NCBI RefSeq assembly: GCF_000699445.3
Contig: NC_067195.1
Span: 15,881,287-15,945,286, forward strand
Source: Schistosoma haematobium
Lineage: Eukaryota > Platyhelminthes > Trematoda > Strigeidida > Schistosomatidae
DNA length: 64,000 bases
Direction: 5' to 3'
Position numbers and translations under genes: made by a program. Shown here piece by piece: positions 13,001 to 23,729 of this stretch (the stretch's first letter is position 1; each line of letters begins with the position of its first letter). The notes below the pieces were generated by a model. The model did no database searches and was not told the DNA's origin. It saw only the letters and a program-made list of their open reading frames with translations.

Positions 13001-16000
13001 TTACAACGTAGGACCAGGCACATATGTGCATCGGTCCAAAATGCCACACCTCATTAGCACAGCAAGATGAACACCGGATTCATAGAACCAGTTAACTCAA
13101 TGGTGTAATATATAAAGGACACATTGTATATAAAACAAATAAAAACATAATATGTAGATGGCAGGAACAGGTTTGTTATGTCCTGGCGAAGATTAAATTA
13201 TGGATGACTTCTGAAAGCTGTCAATAGACTAATATCTTATGTATATTTATGTTCCTCTTATTATAAGCTTTGTTTTGACCTACAGACTATTATTATACGA
13301 TTTACTATTTTTAAGTTATACCCTGTAGAATAATGACTATTTCTCACAATCACAGCCATTTCTTGGTTTGATCTTGTGCAGTTATTTTTTATTTTATGGT
13401 ATGATTTGGTCTGGTTTGCTTGTACGAAAACCAAACATAGTTATATATCCTTTTCAAACTGTCTTAATTCATAACGCTTATTTTTTATCACATTCTTTAT
13501 TGTTGCTCTCTTTCCGTGTTTGTCTATAGGGTTATGCTTTTGGCTAATTTTGTTCATAATAATACATTTTATATTATCCTCAACTGGTGCCCTTCGTATT
13601 TCCACGACAATTATCCCGATGCAAGAGTGAGATTTCAGTTTAAAAAGTTTTTTACTTGATAGTAGTTGTTGTTTGTGTATGTACTGTAATTTATTTTCTA
13701 GACTGTTCACAAATGTTAACATTTGCACTGTTGATTTTTTGAATAATTGTCTATGTAGTGTTTCGCAACTAAATACACAGTAATCGATGTCGAACATAAA
13801 TTTTCTATTAGAGTTGAAAAAAAGCATGGAAATTGATTGATTTCCTAGCCAATGAGATGCACTTGCCCTTGAGATCAGTTCACATTGCCATCAACTGACC
13901 TTCACATTAAGCTACTTCTGATTGGCTGTTCATATCAAATTTCTCTTAGTTTCTTATTAATTTTCCTGTGTTAAGCAATAACAATCAAGATTATACAACG
14001 CTGAATATGAAATGAGCATTCATTTCGTTGTTTGCTGTTCTGACTTCACACAAAGACGCACATTATTTTAATGTCGATAAAAAAGGGTGATCAAATATGT
14101 AATTTGGTATAAAACATGTAAAAAATAGTTTAGGTTACTTGGCAAACAAGAATTCTGATTACTTTCTACAATCGTGTTTTTTTTAATTCATTACGAGAAT
14201 AAAAATTAACAGAAAATAAATCGTTACCATAATCATACCACAGTGAACATTTGAAAATTATAATTAATAGATTTACTGGTCGAAATGATAAAGTTGGTTA
14301 TAATTTACGATTATTGGTATTTTACTTTCGTAACTAATCATAATTATCCTTCGTGCAAGTTTCACACCAAATCACATTTGTAAAACTATTACATTGATGG
14401 GAATATTGTACGTTTGTTTAAAATTTGAAGTCATCGACATAAAATTATGTGAACGAAGAATATTCTTTCCAACCAACAACTTCATATTAGTCAGCCCCAA
14501 CATGAACGATTTGATTTGATTTTATATAGCAAACAACAATTGTTGGTTCACATATCACACTTTCCAAATGATGTACTATGCCTTAAATCTGGCCAATTTT
14601 ATGGATTATTAATTTGGATATGAGATAATTGTAGAATCTGATGAGAAATTATTGAAAAGAATATTCTTCGTTCATACAATCGTGTTTTTAATATAATGGG
14701 AATTTTCCGGAGATAAAATTATCTTCATTTGAATCATGAACCGGTCAATGCTAGACTTACCATTGAGGACCTGGAAGCACTGGACATCCATTTCGTCCCT
14801 AATATGGGACTTAATGATGGCTGAATATTGACCGGTTCATGATTCCAATGAAATTCAGCAATCTTTACAATCCTATATTGATAATAAAATCAGTTTACTT
14901 ATTGTTTTGTTTTACAGAAGTTTATTATTGTTTTTTTTACAAAGTAATCCTTGTCTCTAATTGAATTGTTTATCTTTTAGAGTTGGGTTTTCAATATGGT
15001 CCCATGGCTAATTATATTCCCATCTGTTTTATTAGCTGGTTCCTTAGCTGATCACTGGATTAAAACTGGTAATTGTATTATTTTTTCGTCATAGAATTCT
15101 CTTGATAAATTTGTCGACGATTATTGACCAATGGTAGTTGCCAGTACCCGAAGTTGCTTAATATGTTGTTCATTAGTTCAAAAGCATCTTGATTTATTTT
15201 TCATTTCCACTAGTAAAACTCTGTAACTATGAGTCCTGTTTAAGCGCAATAGGGGTTCATTTTCGTTTTCCTATTTCGGTGGTCATATCCTTACAAAGAT
15301 AGGGTCTTTCTTATTTTCATTTAAATTTAAAATCAGTTTATTAGTTTCCCTACTTTAAGTGCAAATGATATTCACTGTTCTCGCTTACATAAATCATCAT
15401 TTTTCTTTATATTGTAGTCCTTCACACTTTTCTGGATTGTATAGGTTTTTGTGAAATTGGAATAATGAAATTAGTCCCATTTTATTTATTAACAAAGACA
15501 AGTTCTATGATTCATATGTGTAATAATTTTAAAAAAACAAAACAGATTCTTTGTAAGTTTTATCTCTCTCAAAAGATATCAACAAATAAAAACTAAAAAT
15601 ATGTCACACTAAAATAAGCATGTTTTTTTATGATTATAAAACCTCAGTAAAAATCAACACAAGTGCGCATTGATTGAAGTTGCCATGTCACAATAAAATG
15701 ACGAGGTGAAATTACTATGATGAATGTCAAAGAAATCAAAACCGTATATCACACGGACCCCAACCAGGTAGGCTGTATCTACAAACATGGTTTAGACTAA
15801 CAGTCAGAAACTTCATGAATTTTTATTATCTTTTGGGTTGGCTGCCCTTAGCTCTCTTACACCATACTCGTAAACCAGTAAACATCTGTTAAGATAGGTG
15901 GTGATTAGTCATACTTAACTCATGTTCTACTTCAGTCGATAAAGATTCACTACCTCACCAACCGGTCCGACACCTCTACACAATTATAAGATTGTTTAGT

Positions 16001-19000
16001 CGGTTGTTCCACGAAAATTAGGCAATATTTCAAAGACTTTCAGTATCGAATCCCTCAGTCTAAGCATGTATTCTACCTTCGTACATCTTGTTTCACAGTC
16101 ATTTAGCTATGAAAAGCGAACTTCAGCACAGCTTTTTTGTTGACAAACGGACACCACACCTACGTCACAAATGAAACAAGCGGACTCTTCAGGACTAATG
16201 AGACTTACAAGACAAGTACAGTGATCGATTCTTCAACTACTTCGCTCTACATAATCGGTTTAGACGTTGATGCAGACCACTGCTTAATCAATATTTTGTG
16301 CAAGGTTCGAATAGTACAGTCCGAATTGTAAATTTAACAAATAAGTATCAAATTTACTATGATTCATTCTTATTTAAACTTTCCAGATATCCATTTAGTT
16401 ATATTTCAAGGATTATTGTATTACAAACCTTATCAATTTATCTACACTTAGTTTAAAATATTTTTAGGTGTATCTGTAACAATAGTGAGGAAAATAATTA
16501 CGGTGAGTTCGTACACATATTGCCGTAATGTTTTGCTGTATAATATACTGATTTTTGTAGATGCTAAACGATTGGCTAAGCTAGCGCTTATCAGAAAACA
16601 CAGAAAAATTATTGGAAACTAGAGGGAAAGAGCACGTATTTACTGTAAACATAATGCATCACAAGCATATTACTAAGTTATGATCATGCTGTTTGATAAT
16701 GACCTACTTGTATAAATAAATTCTCACACTGTGTCAATGAGAAACTGTAACCTATTAAATCAACTTATTGGGACTGAGACTATAGCTTACCTATGGTACA
16801 TTACCAATTTACTAAAGTTAAGAATCCGGACCTTTTAAATCCCACAATAATATTTCACAATTATATCGCTTATTGTCAGATTCATTAGGTGTGATCTTGG
16901 ATCGATATAAGTTCATGAGTGTATGCTCCGCTAAAACATGAAGTAAACAGCTACCTGCTTCGTTTCGCAACTGGTTCTTCAAAGGAAATCAGTTTATGGT
17001 TTTAAAAAAGCGAAACATTTTTAGTTGTATATATTCACAGAATAATAATAATAAGCAGAATATTATACTTTACTGTTTCGAATGTTCAAACAAGAATGAT
17101 TTAGATACATAGTGTAACACATAATAACATTATTAGCGATAACTATCACACTAAAATGATTGTTTAGAGTTTGCTACGTGAACTTGGTTATAGATATTGG
17201 CTAGTAATATTGAATTAAACAACTTTAATTTCAAATTAACCTGACTTTGCTAACAATGATTAACAAAATTTTTCTAAGAGAATCCTAACAGATAAAGTTT
17301 CAATGGTGTTCTTCCTTTAATTCCAACGATGCCGTAAATCTAGACCCAATAATTTCAGAAGTATAAAATATTTTAAACGGTTGATCTTGGCTCAATAGTT
17401 TAAGGGTTAGGGACTTAGATTGAGTATAAAACATCCCAGGTTCAATCTTCGACGTGGTCCTGGACTCACACTGCAGGGGAATCCCATACTATTATAAAAT
17501 ATATTGTCCAATGTTTCCTGGTTTTCAGTGGTTTTCTAACTAAGGTTAATTGATTATGCGTGCTATGAAACTCGAAAACGTCTATAAACCATCCATATAC
17601 TAATAATAATCATGTGCTCACTGATGACGAGAGGTAATTCTCGGAGCTCTGATGAAAAACCGTCAGCAGTGAAGCTCGACCGTGTGTGTATAGTAGAAGT
17701 AGTTGGTAATTGAAATATTTTTAAGATATATGTGTTAAGTTCTTTTTTGCATAATTTATAAATTCTAAGGGTATTAAATCCTCGAAACCATAAGCTTATG
17801 AGAGACAGTGTTAGTAGACTATGCAGAAAAACATTGTACAATTGAGTATTTCTTTTTAACAATTGGTTTCGTCATCTCTTGTTTTTTCCTTGATCTTCCA
17901 ATAATATGCATACTAATTTCATTTCTATATTATACAGACAGTTGTTCTTTTGGGTTCATCTTTATTTCTTATCATCTTATCATCTCTGGATAATTATTAT
18001 GGGTCACTAATTTGTATGGCTTTTGCATTAGCCTGTTTAGGCTTTCATTGCAGTGGTGTACTGTTAAATCCTCAAGATATGGCTCCCAATCATGGTGGTC
18101 AGTTGTACGGTAGGTTTTTTTTCGGTTAATGTCTTGCAAAAAAGTAGGAATTACTCAATATTTAAATATTCATGCATTTCTGTTTTTCAATCAATTCATG
18201 ATATGTTTGCGGCTGGTTTAAACAATTAGACTATAATTAATAGGTAATTTTTGTGATGGTTATACACTAGTTACTGTACGAATAAAAACCGAGAAGTTTT
18301 TGACTGCTGTTTCTTTCTATTGTGAGGCTCGTCAGTACACACCTACGATCTCATCAAGAATCCAGCGCGATATCGATCGGTCCACACTTTGTTTCGATCA
18401 ACTCATGGTGTAATATGATGATCATCCAGTTCAACTGATAATAGCTATTTCACTTCCTTATGTCTGAACTACACAAGCACGACATTTCTCTGGAACTTCA
18501 TTAACTCATTTCGAAATTAGTCGCTAGTGCACATGCGTTTACATTATGGTTGCTAATGTTTATGAGGATAGTTTTTACCTTTAGAAATAACATCATATAG
18601 AGTCCCACTGAATACTGGGTGTCCCTGTACACAGACGTTTCGTCATATTGTGCAACTCACTTCTGTGAACTCCCCATCACCTGAGAGACCGAACCCTAAT
18701 CCTTCAGATTCTGCAACGGGATTTTCGGACCGGCGATTCGGAACTAAATGGTCTATATTTTAAACTCTATCATTCATAATTCTCAGTCGGATAAGAAATT
18801 TGTGTTCATACTTTTTGATTGTATAATTTTCCATCGTTTCATTTCTGTTGATTTTTTGTTCGTGACAGGAATTATGGCTACCGTTGGTACATTTCCAGGA
18901 TTTGTAGGTGTCTATATGGTTGGTTATATATTAGAAGCTACAAACCAATGGTCTGTGATCTTTATAACGACTGCTTTCGTTAGTATTGTGGGTTGGGTTG

Positions 19001-19038
19001 GATACGTGTTGTATGGATCATCAGAAATTCTCTTTTAA
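3774..19038 (+). CDS. SLC17A9: SLC17-family vesicular nucleotide transporter-like protein (SLC17A9/VNUT-like), partial multi-exon gene
   Basis: Six exons give about 282 C-terminal residues: 3774-4041, 5554-5669, 14981-15068, 16468-16502, 17938-18109 and 18869-19038 (stop). All have GT donors and AG acceptors, and phases agree wherever neighbouring exons were found. The protein is a 12-helix major-facilitator carrier; family members load nucleotides or organic anions into secretory vesicles using the membrane potential. Diagnostic segments align in order with SLC17A9: GSLGSYLAENDGWRTPFFW around TM6, WVFNMVPWLIIFPSVLLAGS for TM8, GVLLNPQDMAPNH in TM10-11, and GFVGVYMVGYILEATNQWS for TM11-12. 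The N-terminal half (about 170 residues) and one exon of about 100 nt between 5670 and 14980 were not found. Family is firm; the substrate (ATP) is inferred from the closest relative. Confidence 0.8.
4042..5553 (+). other. Intron with repeat-derived sequence
   Basis: Most of it is featureless. Bases about 4860-5165 have higher GC and look like a repeat segment (text such as tcgaggactggccccctaag and gtgctcgggcagtattccagc), but I cannot name the family. An AT-rich dinucleotide tract lies at about 5165-5208. From 5205 to about 5345 there is an antisense match to the RTE 3' UTR seen at 360-490 and 12975-13100. Confidence 0.5.
5554..5669 (+). CDS. SLC17A9: SLC17A9-like exon B (central loop to TM7 entry)
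   Basis: Acceptor cttttgtag ends at 5553 and donor gtaagc starts at 5670. It is in phase 0 with exon A and leaves phase 2 after 38 codons plus two bases. The end reads HLNWSLLFRHKPFW, corresponding to the VPWRRLFRKPAVW segment of the family. The part before it is Ser/Asp-rich linker. Confidence 0.75.
6083..6260 (+). ncRNA. Sm-alpha-type SINE with hammerhead ribozyme motif (intronic, sense)
   Basis: A pol III-like A box (tagttaagtgg, about 6094-6104) and a B-box-like ggattatagtcccg (about 6137-6150) are followed by a hammerhead core at 6188-6213: ctgatgag, a stem II of gtcc/ggac closed by a gaaata loop, then gaaac. The tail ends with tgctagccaccat...tttgctcat, shared with the 11.35-kb and 11.69-kb copies. 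The base triplet expected before the cleavage point is ttc here, while the 11.35-kb copy has gtc, and helix I pairing (atccag with ctgtgt) is poor, so self-cleavage is probably lost. Confidence 0.85.
6345..6368. repeat. (AT)n tract
   Basis: A short AT dinucleotide run within the transporter intron. Similar short runs occur near 5165-5208, 31417-31432 and 32821-32839. Confidence 0.85.
6651..7467. mobile_element. Solo LTR candidate, 817 bp
   Basis: The segment starts TGTAGTG and ends CACTACA, a 7-bp terminal inverted pair of the kind that bounds LTRs; the Gypsy LTRs at 23730 and 30019 also start TGTAGTG. Its composition differs from the surrounding intron, with C/T-rich and then GA-rich stretches, and no protein-coding frame is present. 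No clear target-site duplication was seen (aatgt before, acgcg after). A diverged or recombined insertion would explain that. No second copy was found in the window. Confidence 0.45.
8460..8905 (+). mobile_element. Decayed RTE 3' end (third copy)
   Basis: Translation of 8640-8700 gives YRLRWLGRVLRI, the conserved tail of RTE reverse transcriptases, followed by a degraded version of the 1-275 block ending in gtgacatggctcaaaatcgttcacaat. Stops are frequent. It lies in the large intron of the transporter gene. Confidence 0.65.
8906..11330. other. Intronic sequence without recognised features
   Basis: AT-rich. Several open frames of 60-80 codons (for example 9343-9579 minus, 9876-10091 minus) have no recognisable motif and no splice context. 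About 10240-10380 has raised GC and may be a repeat remnant, but no second copy is visible in the window. Confidence 0.5.
11347..11520 (-). ncRNA. Sm-alpha-type SINE with hammerhead ribozyme motif (antisense to host gene)
   Basis: Read on the minus strand: A box tagctaagtgg (about 11500-11510), B box gagttcgagtcccag (about 11452-11466), then the ribozyme region at about 11381-11425. The core is ctgacgag, stem II gtac/ggac with one mismatch around a caaaca loop, gaaac, a minimal helix III, the cleavage triplet gtc, and helix I pairing atcca(a) with (c)tggat. The known conserved hammerhead bases are present: position 7 is a free position, so ctgacga satisfies CUGANGA. It is the best-preserved ribozyme in the window. 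Confidence 0.88.
11554..11811. repeat. Inverted-repeat cassette containing two head-to-head partial hammerhead SINEs
   Basis: A perfect 28-bp inverted repeat (11554-11581 with 11784-11811) flanks a second, partial Sm-alpha copy. From 11680 to 11735 the SINE tail and gaaac side are on the minus strand; at 11736-11780 the sequence switches to the plus-strand core (ctgacgag, loop, caggacgaaacg). A 12-bp inner palindrome pairs 11724-11735 with 11769-11780. The promoter half (A and B boxes) is missing. The 60-codon frame across 11631-11813 is not considered a gene. Confidence 0.8.
12644..12963 (-). mobile_element. Internally deleted derivative of the 914-3447 non-LTR element
   Basis: On the minus strand the 93-codon frame starts MSIKRITHSGAFMKSLRPF, nearly identical to the N-terminus of the 914-3447 element (MSINRITNIGTFMKSLRPF), keeps RHPGGWQY, then a short SLNIHRQDRSRNKK stretch that aligns to the endonuclease region (YHQDRSNNKK). 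It jumps straight to the element's 3' end and a (TTA)n tail at about 12644-12673. The RT is absent. It resembles a non-autonomous deletion derivative. Confidence 0.7.
12975..13100 (-). mobile_element. RTE 3' UTR fragment
   Basis: The reverse complement of this stretch matches about 370-490 (segments such as gaatccggtgttcatcttg and gatgcacatatgtgcctg). It abuts the 5' end of the deletion derivative ending at 12963. Confidence 0.7.
13441..13827 (-). other. Unassigned 128-codon open frame
   Basis: The frame is Lys/Ile-rich with no motif I recognise and lies inside the transporter intron in antisense. Its AT-rich composition makes a chance open frame plausible. No gene is claimed. Confidence 0.15.
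14731..14844. repeat. Perfect 19-bp inverted repeat enclosing a SINE remnant
   Basis: The arm at 14731-14749 is the exact reverse complement of 14826-14844, with a 76-bp spacer. The spacer, read on the minus strand, holds gtccc...gggacgaaa and gtccagtgcttccaggt, matching the 3' half of the SINE at 47822-47990. It could be a small hairpin element or a SINE copy folded by an inverted duplication. Confidence 0.75.
14981..15068 (+). CDS. SLC17A9: SLC17A9-like exon C (TM8)
   Basis: Acceptor tatcttttag ends at 14980 and donor gtaatt starts at 15069. The translation SWVFNMVPWLIIFPSVLLAG SLADHWIKT corresponds to the family segment with the VPWL helix followed by a conserved G-x-L-x-D-x-x-I cytoplasmic turn. 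It starts in phase 0, whereas exon B ends in phase 2, so at least one exon is missing between them. Confidence 0.85.
15715..15900 (-). mobile_element. Decayed RTE 3' end (antisense copy)
   Basis: Read on the minus strand it shows the SHVGRCRL...W-GPR block of the RTE C-terminus (plus-strand text acggaccccaaccaggtag, then tctacaaacatggtttagac). Substitutions have destroyed the frame. Confidence 0.55.
16468..16502 (+). CDS. SLC17A9: SLC17A9-like micro-exon (35 nt)
   Basis: The acceptor tttttag ends at 16467 and the donor gtgagt starts at 16503. The 35 nt join exon C (phase 1) to exon E (phase 0) without frame change and encode GVSVTIVRKIIT, aligning with the ITVRKLMQ cytoplasmic turn of SLC17A9. 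Frame, splice sites and alignment all agree. Confidence 0.85.
17390..17560 (+). mobile_element. Diverged tRNA-like SINE
   Basis: A B-box-like aggttcaatcttc (about 17440) is preceded by an A-box-like tagtttaaggg. The distal part contains tttcctggttttcagtggtttt, matching the SINE end at 47960-47980. It is poorly preserved. Confidence 0.45.
17938..18109 (+). CDS. SLC17A9: SLC17A9-like exon E (TM9-TM10)
   Basis: Acceptor ttatacag ends at 17937 and donor gtaggt starts at 18110. Two hydrophobic segments are followed by GVLLNPQDMAPNHGGQLYG, the conserved N-x-x-D-x-A-P motif region of SLC17 carriers. Phase 0 in, phase 1 out. Confidence 0.88.
18600..18725 (-). mobile_element. Diverged SINE, antisense
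   Basis: On the minus strand a B-box-like gggttcggtctct is followed by a remnant ending atgacgaaacg, the position of the hammerhead-like 3' half in the related SINE at 47822. It is a low-identity member of that family. Confidence 0.4.
18869..19038 (+). CDS. SLC17A9: SLC17A9-like terminal exon (TM11-TM12, stop)
   Basis: Acceptor ttcgtgacag ends at 18868. The first two bases complete a Gly codon, then IMATVGTFPGFVGVYMVGYI, a second hydrophobic helix, and a short C-terminus SSEILF before a TAA at 19036. The Gly-rich TM11 is characteristic of the family. The upstream open frame 18748-18868 is intron. Confidence 0.88.
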
Positions 19039-22000
19039 GTCATAATTTTCTTGAAATATCAATAGTTAAGTTTCTTTAGAATACAAACAATAGTGATCTT
19101 GAATTGTTATTTTTATTCTTACATCATATTTACATATCAAATCTGTACAAATGGACAAACTGAAAGTGAGGTGATAACCTACGTATCTTAGATATTTCCA
19201 ATAATTTATGTATGTTACATGTTTATATTGGTTTGGATACGCTGTTTTTCGTCGAATAGTTAGAGCAAAGAAGCGTTCATGCATTTTTTTTTGTGTATGT
19301 TACTATTTCTTTGTAAGACATTCCTAAACATCATCGGGCGAATTGTTTCAATTTCAATGATCCGCATAAATTGAAAACTCTTACCTTTTTAAAAAATAAA
19401 TGTTAATATGAACTTCGTGCCTAATTTGTTCATGTGATACACTATATTTTTGTAAGTGATTTGGTTTCGTTTTGCATTATATTATTGTCTATGTTGACTA
19501 ATTTTAACTATAAAGATCATTTGAAGTTATTCGAGTTCCTTTTTTTTCGACAATAGAAAACAATATCTTATATTGTTTTATAGTTTGTTTAATAAAGATC
19601 AAAATGAGAATCTTTACAATTGTAAAATTTGATGAATAGTCTAAAGTCGTTGATTCTTGTCAATTCTCCTATTAAATTGTTAAGATTTATCTTTAATAAA
19701 TTTGATTTTTAGATAATCATTTGTGTGGTGTTTGTTCATTAAATCTTAATTGTTGTTTGAAACTTCATAATATAGTTGATGCAAATATTTATAATCTCTT
19801 TCTATGGATAAGGTAATTTCCATCACAATTAGTAATAAGTTTTGTAGTGACAACAGAACTCTATGTATATTAGCGTTACCTATTGAATTTCCGTAAATAA
19901 ATCTTTTTCTTTTATCCTTTAACCATTATATTTTTACAGTAGGTTGTTACTGTATGTGCGACTTCAGTGGATCGATTTTCTATTCGATGATATTTTCTAA
20001 TAAGCTTCTGTCATTGTAGTAGTTTGAAAAGTATACTTTAATAGATTTCTACCGTGTAAATGTAACACTATAACCTTTTGAATAGGTTTTAAGTACTCTC
20101 TATTTTGTTTATTTTATCGCACATTTTGAATCCTTATATAAATTTTAAGATGTAACAATCAATTTCTGTCACATCATCTTTACCATTGGTTATACATTTC
20201 ATAACACTGATTGTTTGTTTGTTTGCTTGACCTATCCTTTTATGTTGAATGTGAAGTGGAAGGTAATTTGTTTTACTTATTATGACCACTTGAGTTGAGT
20301 GTGTATTAATTGGATTGGAGCGTTCTTTGGAAGCACCTGTTCACTTTTTACATACCTCGTAAATGTTTTGTTATCATATCTTTACATTATTTTCAGGCAT
20401 AGATACCTAATATTACTAAATGCATGTAAGATTACCCAGAAGTAAGGTGAATTTTCGATATCCGTTAGCAAATTTTCCAAATACTGTTCATTATAATTAT
20501 ACATCTAGACTGTGTTTCTTTAATTTTGTTTTGGCATATTGAGTTTACTTTTAGTTATCTATACCATTTATGTAGTGGTGAACCTAACGTGTTTTGTAAT
20601 TTGATCTTTATAGTACCTATTTTCCATTTCGAAATATTTTATCCGTCTATTCTATCCGTCTCCAACACTCGATATAATCTCCAGATGTTTTATTCTTGGA
20701 AAACTAAGTAATTTCACTACTTGTAACGAAACCTGCGTTTCTGATTAAATGGATGATATGCTTTCACGAATGACTTCTAGTTGTGTTCGTTGAACATCTT
20801 AGTTAATTCAGGTTATCTTTTAAAATCTGCTGTTCAAGGTCAAGAATTTCAATAGCAGGAATAAGTGGCATAGACATAGCATTACGTATGAACACCAGAA
20901 ACAATGAAGACAGATAGAAACCTTACATTTTCGGGGTGAGTTAAATATCCATCAATGGGAAACGTTACAACAGAATTAAAGAAATAAAATATTAATTAAG
21001 GTAGGATTTCAACGTTTTAACTGAATGGTTATTTATATTACAATAAAAAATTGGAGTTCTTATTTCAAGACATCCACATGAACTTAAAAGCGAAATAGTG
21101 CTTTGCGGTTCTGATGCGGGAACCAAGTATTCTTTAATGACATCATTATGTATGGAATTACATCAAACTGTGGAATTACTGACAATTTTGCTCACTATAA
21201 TCATGCTGCGTGTTACAGTCGTTTGTTTGCGTTTTCCTACAAACTGAACATTCCCAATTATTGATAATTTAGAAGATTATAAAAATTTACGCAAATCCAT
21301 GATGGAGTTTGCTTTTTGAGCTATCCATATCTGGGTTCATACGTTACTGGTCTGTACTCTTATATTCTGTTGCTGTCTGTTCTCCGACTGTATTTTGGGA
21401 CAGAGTAGACTGATCACTTAGTTACAGTTACGTGGGTTGGAAAATCATTATTGATACCAATTCAGTATAACACAGCGTGAGCTAAGGAGTCACATTAGTC
21501 GTACTCATTCCAAGTGGATTAGTGCTATTGGTCAGGCGAAATAAGTTTGCTTATACGAACTGTAGTTCCAGATTAACATTGATGAGACTGACTTGTCCTA
21601 TATTGCTAGTTGAATTGGCAAATGAATATCAGCGACAAATCGGAGTAACACACTCACAGAAGAGGTCGTATTCTGTCATTCGTGACCCGGTTGTGACAGC
21701 TTTTCAATATTCAGTGTGTCGCCAAAAATGTTTTTGATCAGTTTGCTGTCAAAATTCTGCAGTGTGGTCTTAATGACAATTATATTTAATAGGAGGAACG
21801 CAAACGACGTACTTATGTAGGTGGAAGAAGAGAGCTGTTGTATTTAGCATTATTATGGCAGCTATTTGACAAGCATTCTGTACTGAGAGGTATGCTGATC
21901 CTAGTCATCCGTATAACTGAGCACAAGGTTGATCAAGTACTGGAGATGAGCTACGTCCATATCAATCCATCATTCCAAAATATTATAAGCGAAGCTATCC

Positions 22001-22700
22001 AGGTGGTACACCACGGGAATAAACTGCACAGATAAGCCATAGCTGATATAATTTTTTGGTAAGGGAAGCCCTAACAATAATAGTCATTTCCACTGGTTTC
22101 ACAAATTTCCAGAAACAGAACTGAAGTTAATGTTATACTTGATTTTTTCAAATCATCCAAAGACGATGAAAATTTGTTTGGATATTCCATAAGCAAAACA
22201 ATGATAATATCTAGTCCTTTGATATATAGCATCAAATATAAGACTTATTTGAATGTGAAGTGCTTTTGTTATTCATAGGCACTTCAAACGTACTTCACTC
22301 GAACATTATATAGATACTGTTTTGCGTTTAACTTAATGAATCAGTACTTGTATTTCGGTGGCATGAATATGTGAAATTTGGGCATTCTTATGACTTTATT
22401 ATGTTACTTAATTTGTATAGTCAGGAATAAAGTGATCTTTCACCAATAGAAGAACGAAGGGTTAGGGGATATAACCCGGTATAGAATGAGGTAAATAGTG
22501 AAGACGCTTGATGTAATGCTCTAATATACTAAGACAAGATTAGCAAACTTCGCTTCTAAAAGAATGGCGTCTCTTCTGTATGGACTCATCCGGTCATTCA
22601 TACTCAACTAAAACCAATATTAAATAACGTGATATTAATAATCTGAAAAAATTGGGCATTGAAAAGTTTAGGGGATATGAAGAAATGAATCCATTACTAC
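19039..22700. other. 3' flank and intergenic sequence, no gene seen
   Basis: Candidate AATAAA polyadenylation signals for the transporter occur in 19390-19600, but none can be chosen. From about 21060 to 22040 composition is slightly less AT-rich and short open frames (for example 21522-21737, 21838-22035) suggest degraded retroelement coding sequence; no motif allows a family call. Confidence 0.4.
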
Positions 22701-22845
22701 AAAAAAGACATAGAGCTTACTACTAAATGGTTGGCGTTGTCTTCGAGTTTGACGTGACATTACTGATCTCTCACTAATAACAGGAAAAACTCACTTTTCC
22801 ACTAGCATATTCATATATTAGGACGCTCACAAGAATACATACTGC

Positions 22846-23088
22846 ATGTTCATCTTGTTCACCACAAGGGCGACTAGCGGAACTAGAGATCTTATGTCAG
22901 AGGTTAGTAATAAGTCGACGTTCCCCGATCTTAGAAACAGGACTATAAAAAGCTCAACACGAAACCAGACAATGAACCCCACAGGGGACAATTCAACACG
23001 AAAACCAAAAGTGAATTCACCGCCAAGTAATCAGGATCACACCCAGGTCCCTACTTCTAATAAAATAAACAAGCAAAGAACAAATTAG
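22846..23088 (+). other. Unassigned Ser/Thr/Asn-rich open frame, 80 codons
   Basis: The frame is hydrophilic, rich in Thr, Ser, Asn and Pro, with no recognised motif. It lies just upstream of CR1-like coding debris, so it may be a linker region of the same broken element. No function is proposed. Confidence 0.25.
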
Positions 23089-23269
23089 AGGAAAGGAGCA
23101 TCACAAACCGCTAATGGTACAGACTACTGATGGGATATAACACAAAAATAAGAATTTTGCCACAAGCTTGTCGCTCGTTAAAACCACGGACAGCATTTTA
23201 ATGTAATTTCTTGTAGTGGCAGGGTTCTCTATCACTGGTCCTACTTACGTAACAGTTTTTTATCTATAA

Positions 23270-23729
23270 TAAATATATTCTTATATCTCCAGCCTAAATG
23301 TGTTTTTCACCGCAAATTAAGCGAAGACCCTGTGTTAGACGAGTCATAGAACGCTTGCTACTGGCCAAACGGTGAGCCCATAACAATTTGAAAGTCTCCA
23401 TGAAGGATTCTAATCTTAGCTTTTACTTGGCATTGAGAGCCATTAGAGTCTGCAGTAATAGGGTATGTTTTCAGGCCAAGCTAGCAGCTAAAGTCCAAGC
23501 TGACCCCGAATATCTCTACCGATTCATGGCCAGGAAGAAGCCCACAAGCCAAGGGATCTGTGCTCTAAATAAGTCATGTGGATTCGATCTCAATAGCTTA
23601 GAGGTGTCAAAGGTCTTTAGTGCCAGCTTCATAGACCAACTAAACTAGGAGCCTGGAAGCGTGAAGTACCTCTGAATTATAGTGGTAGTTTAGGGTCTGT
23701 GAGATATTCAGCTAACCTTTGGATTAATA
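23270..23729 (+). mobile_element. CR1-like element fragment (region between EN and RT)
   Basis: The open frame 23388-23648 reads LAAKVQADPEYLYRFMARKK and FSASFIDQLN, the style of the segment between endonuclease and reverse transcriptase in CR1/Jockey-type elements (short helical linker, Y-x-F/Y-x-x-x-K-K, then a FSSxF motif). The preceding text tctccagcctaaatgtgttt also occurs, slightly changed, near 36836. The Gypsy 5' LTR begins at 23730, so this copy is cut there. Confidence 0.5.

Noticed and set aside
13441..13827. 128-codon minus-strand frame as a gene
   Set aside because: AT-rich, no motif, no splice or promoter context, and located inside an intron.
18748..18868. N-terminal part of the open frame before the last transporter exon
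   Set aside because: The acceptor at 18867-18868 and family alignment place the exon start at 18869; upstream text is intron.
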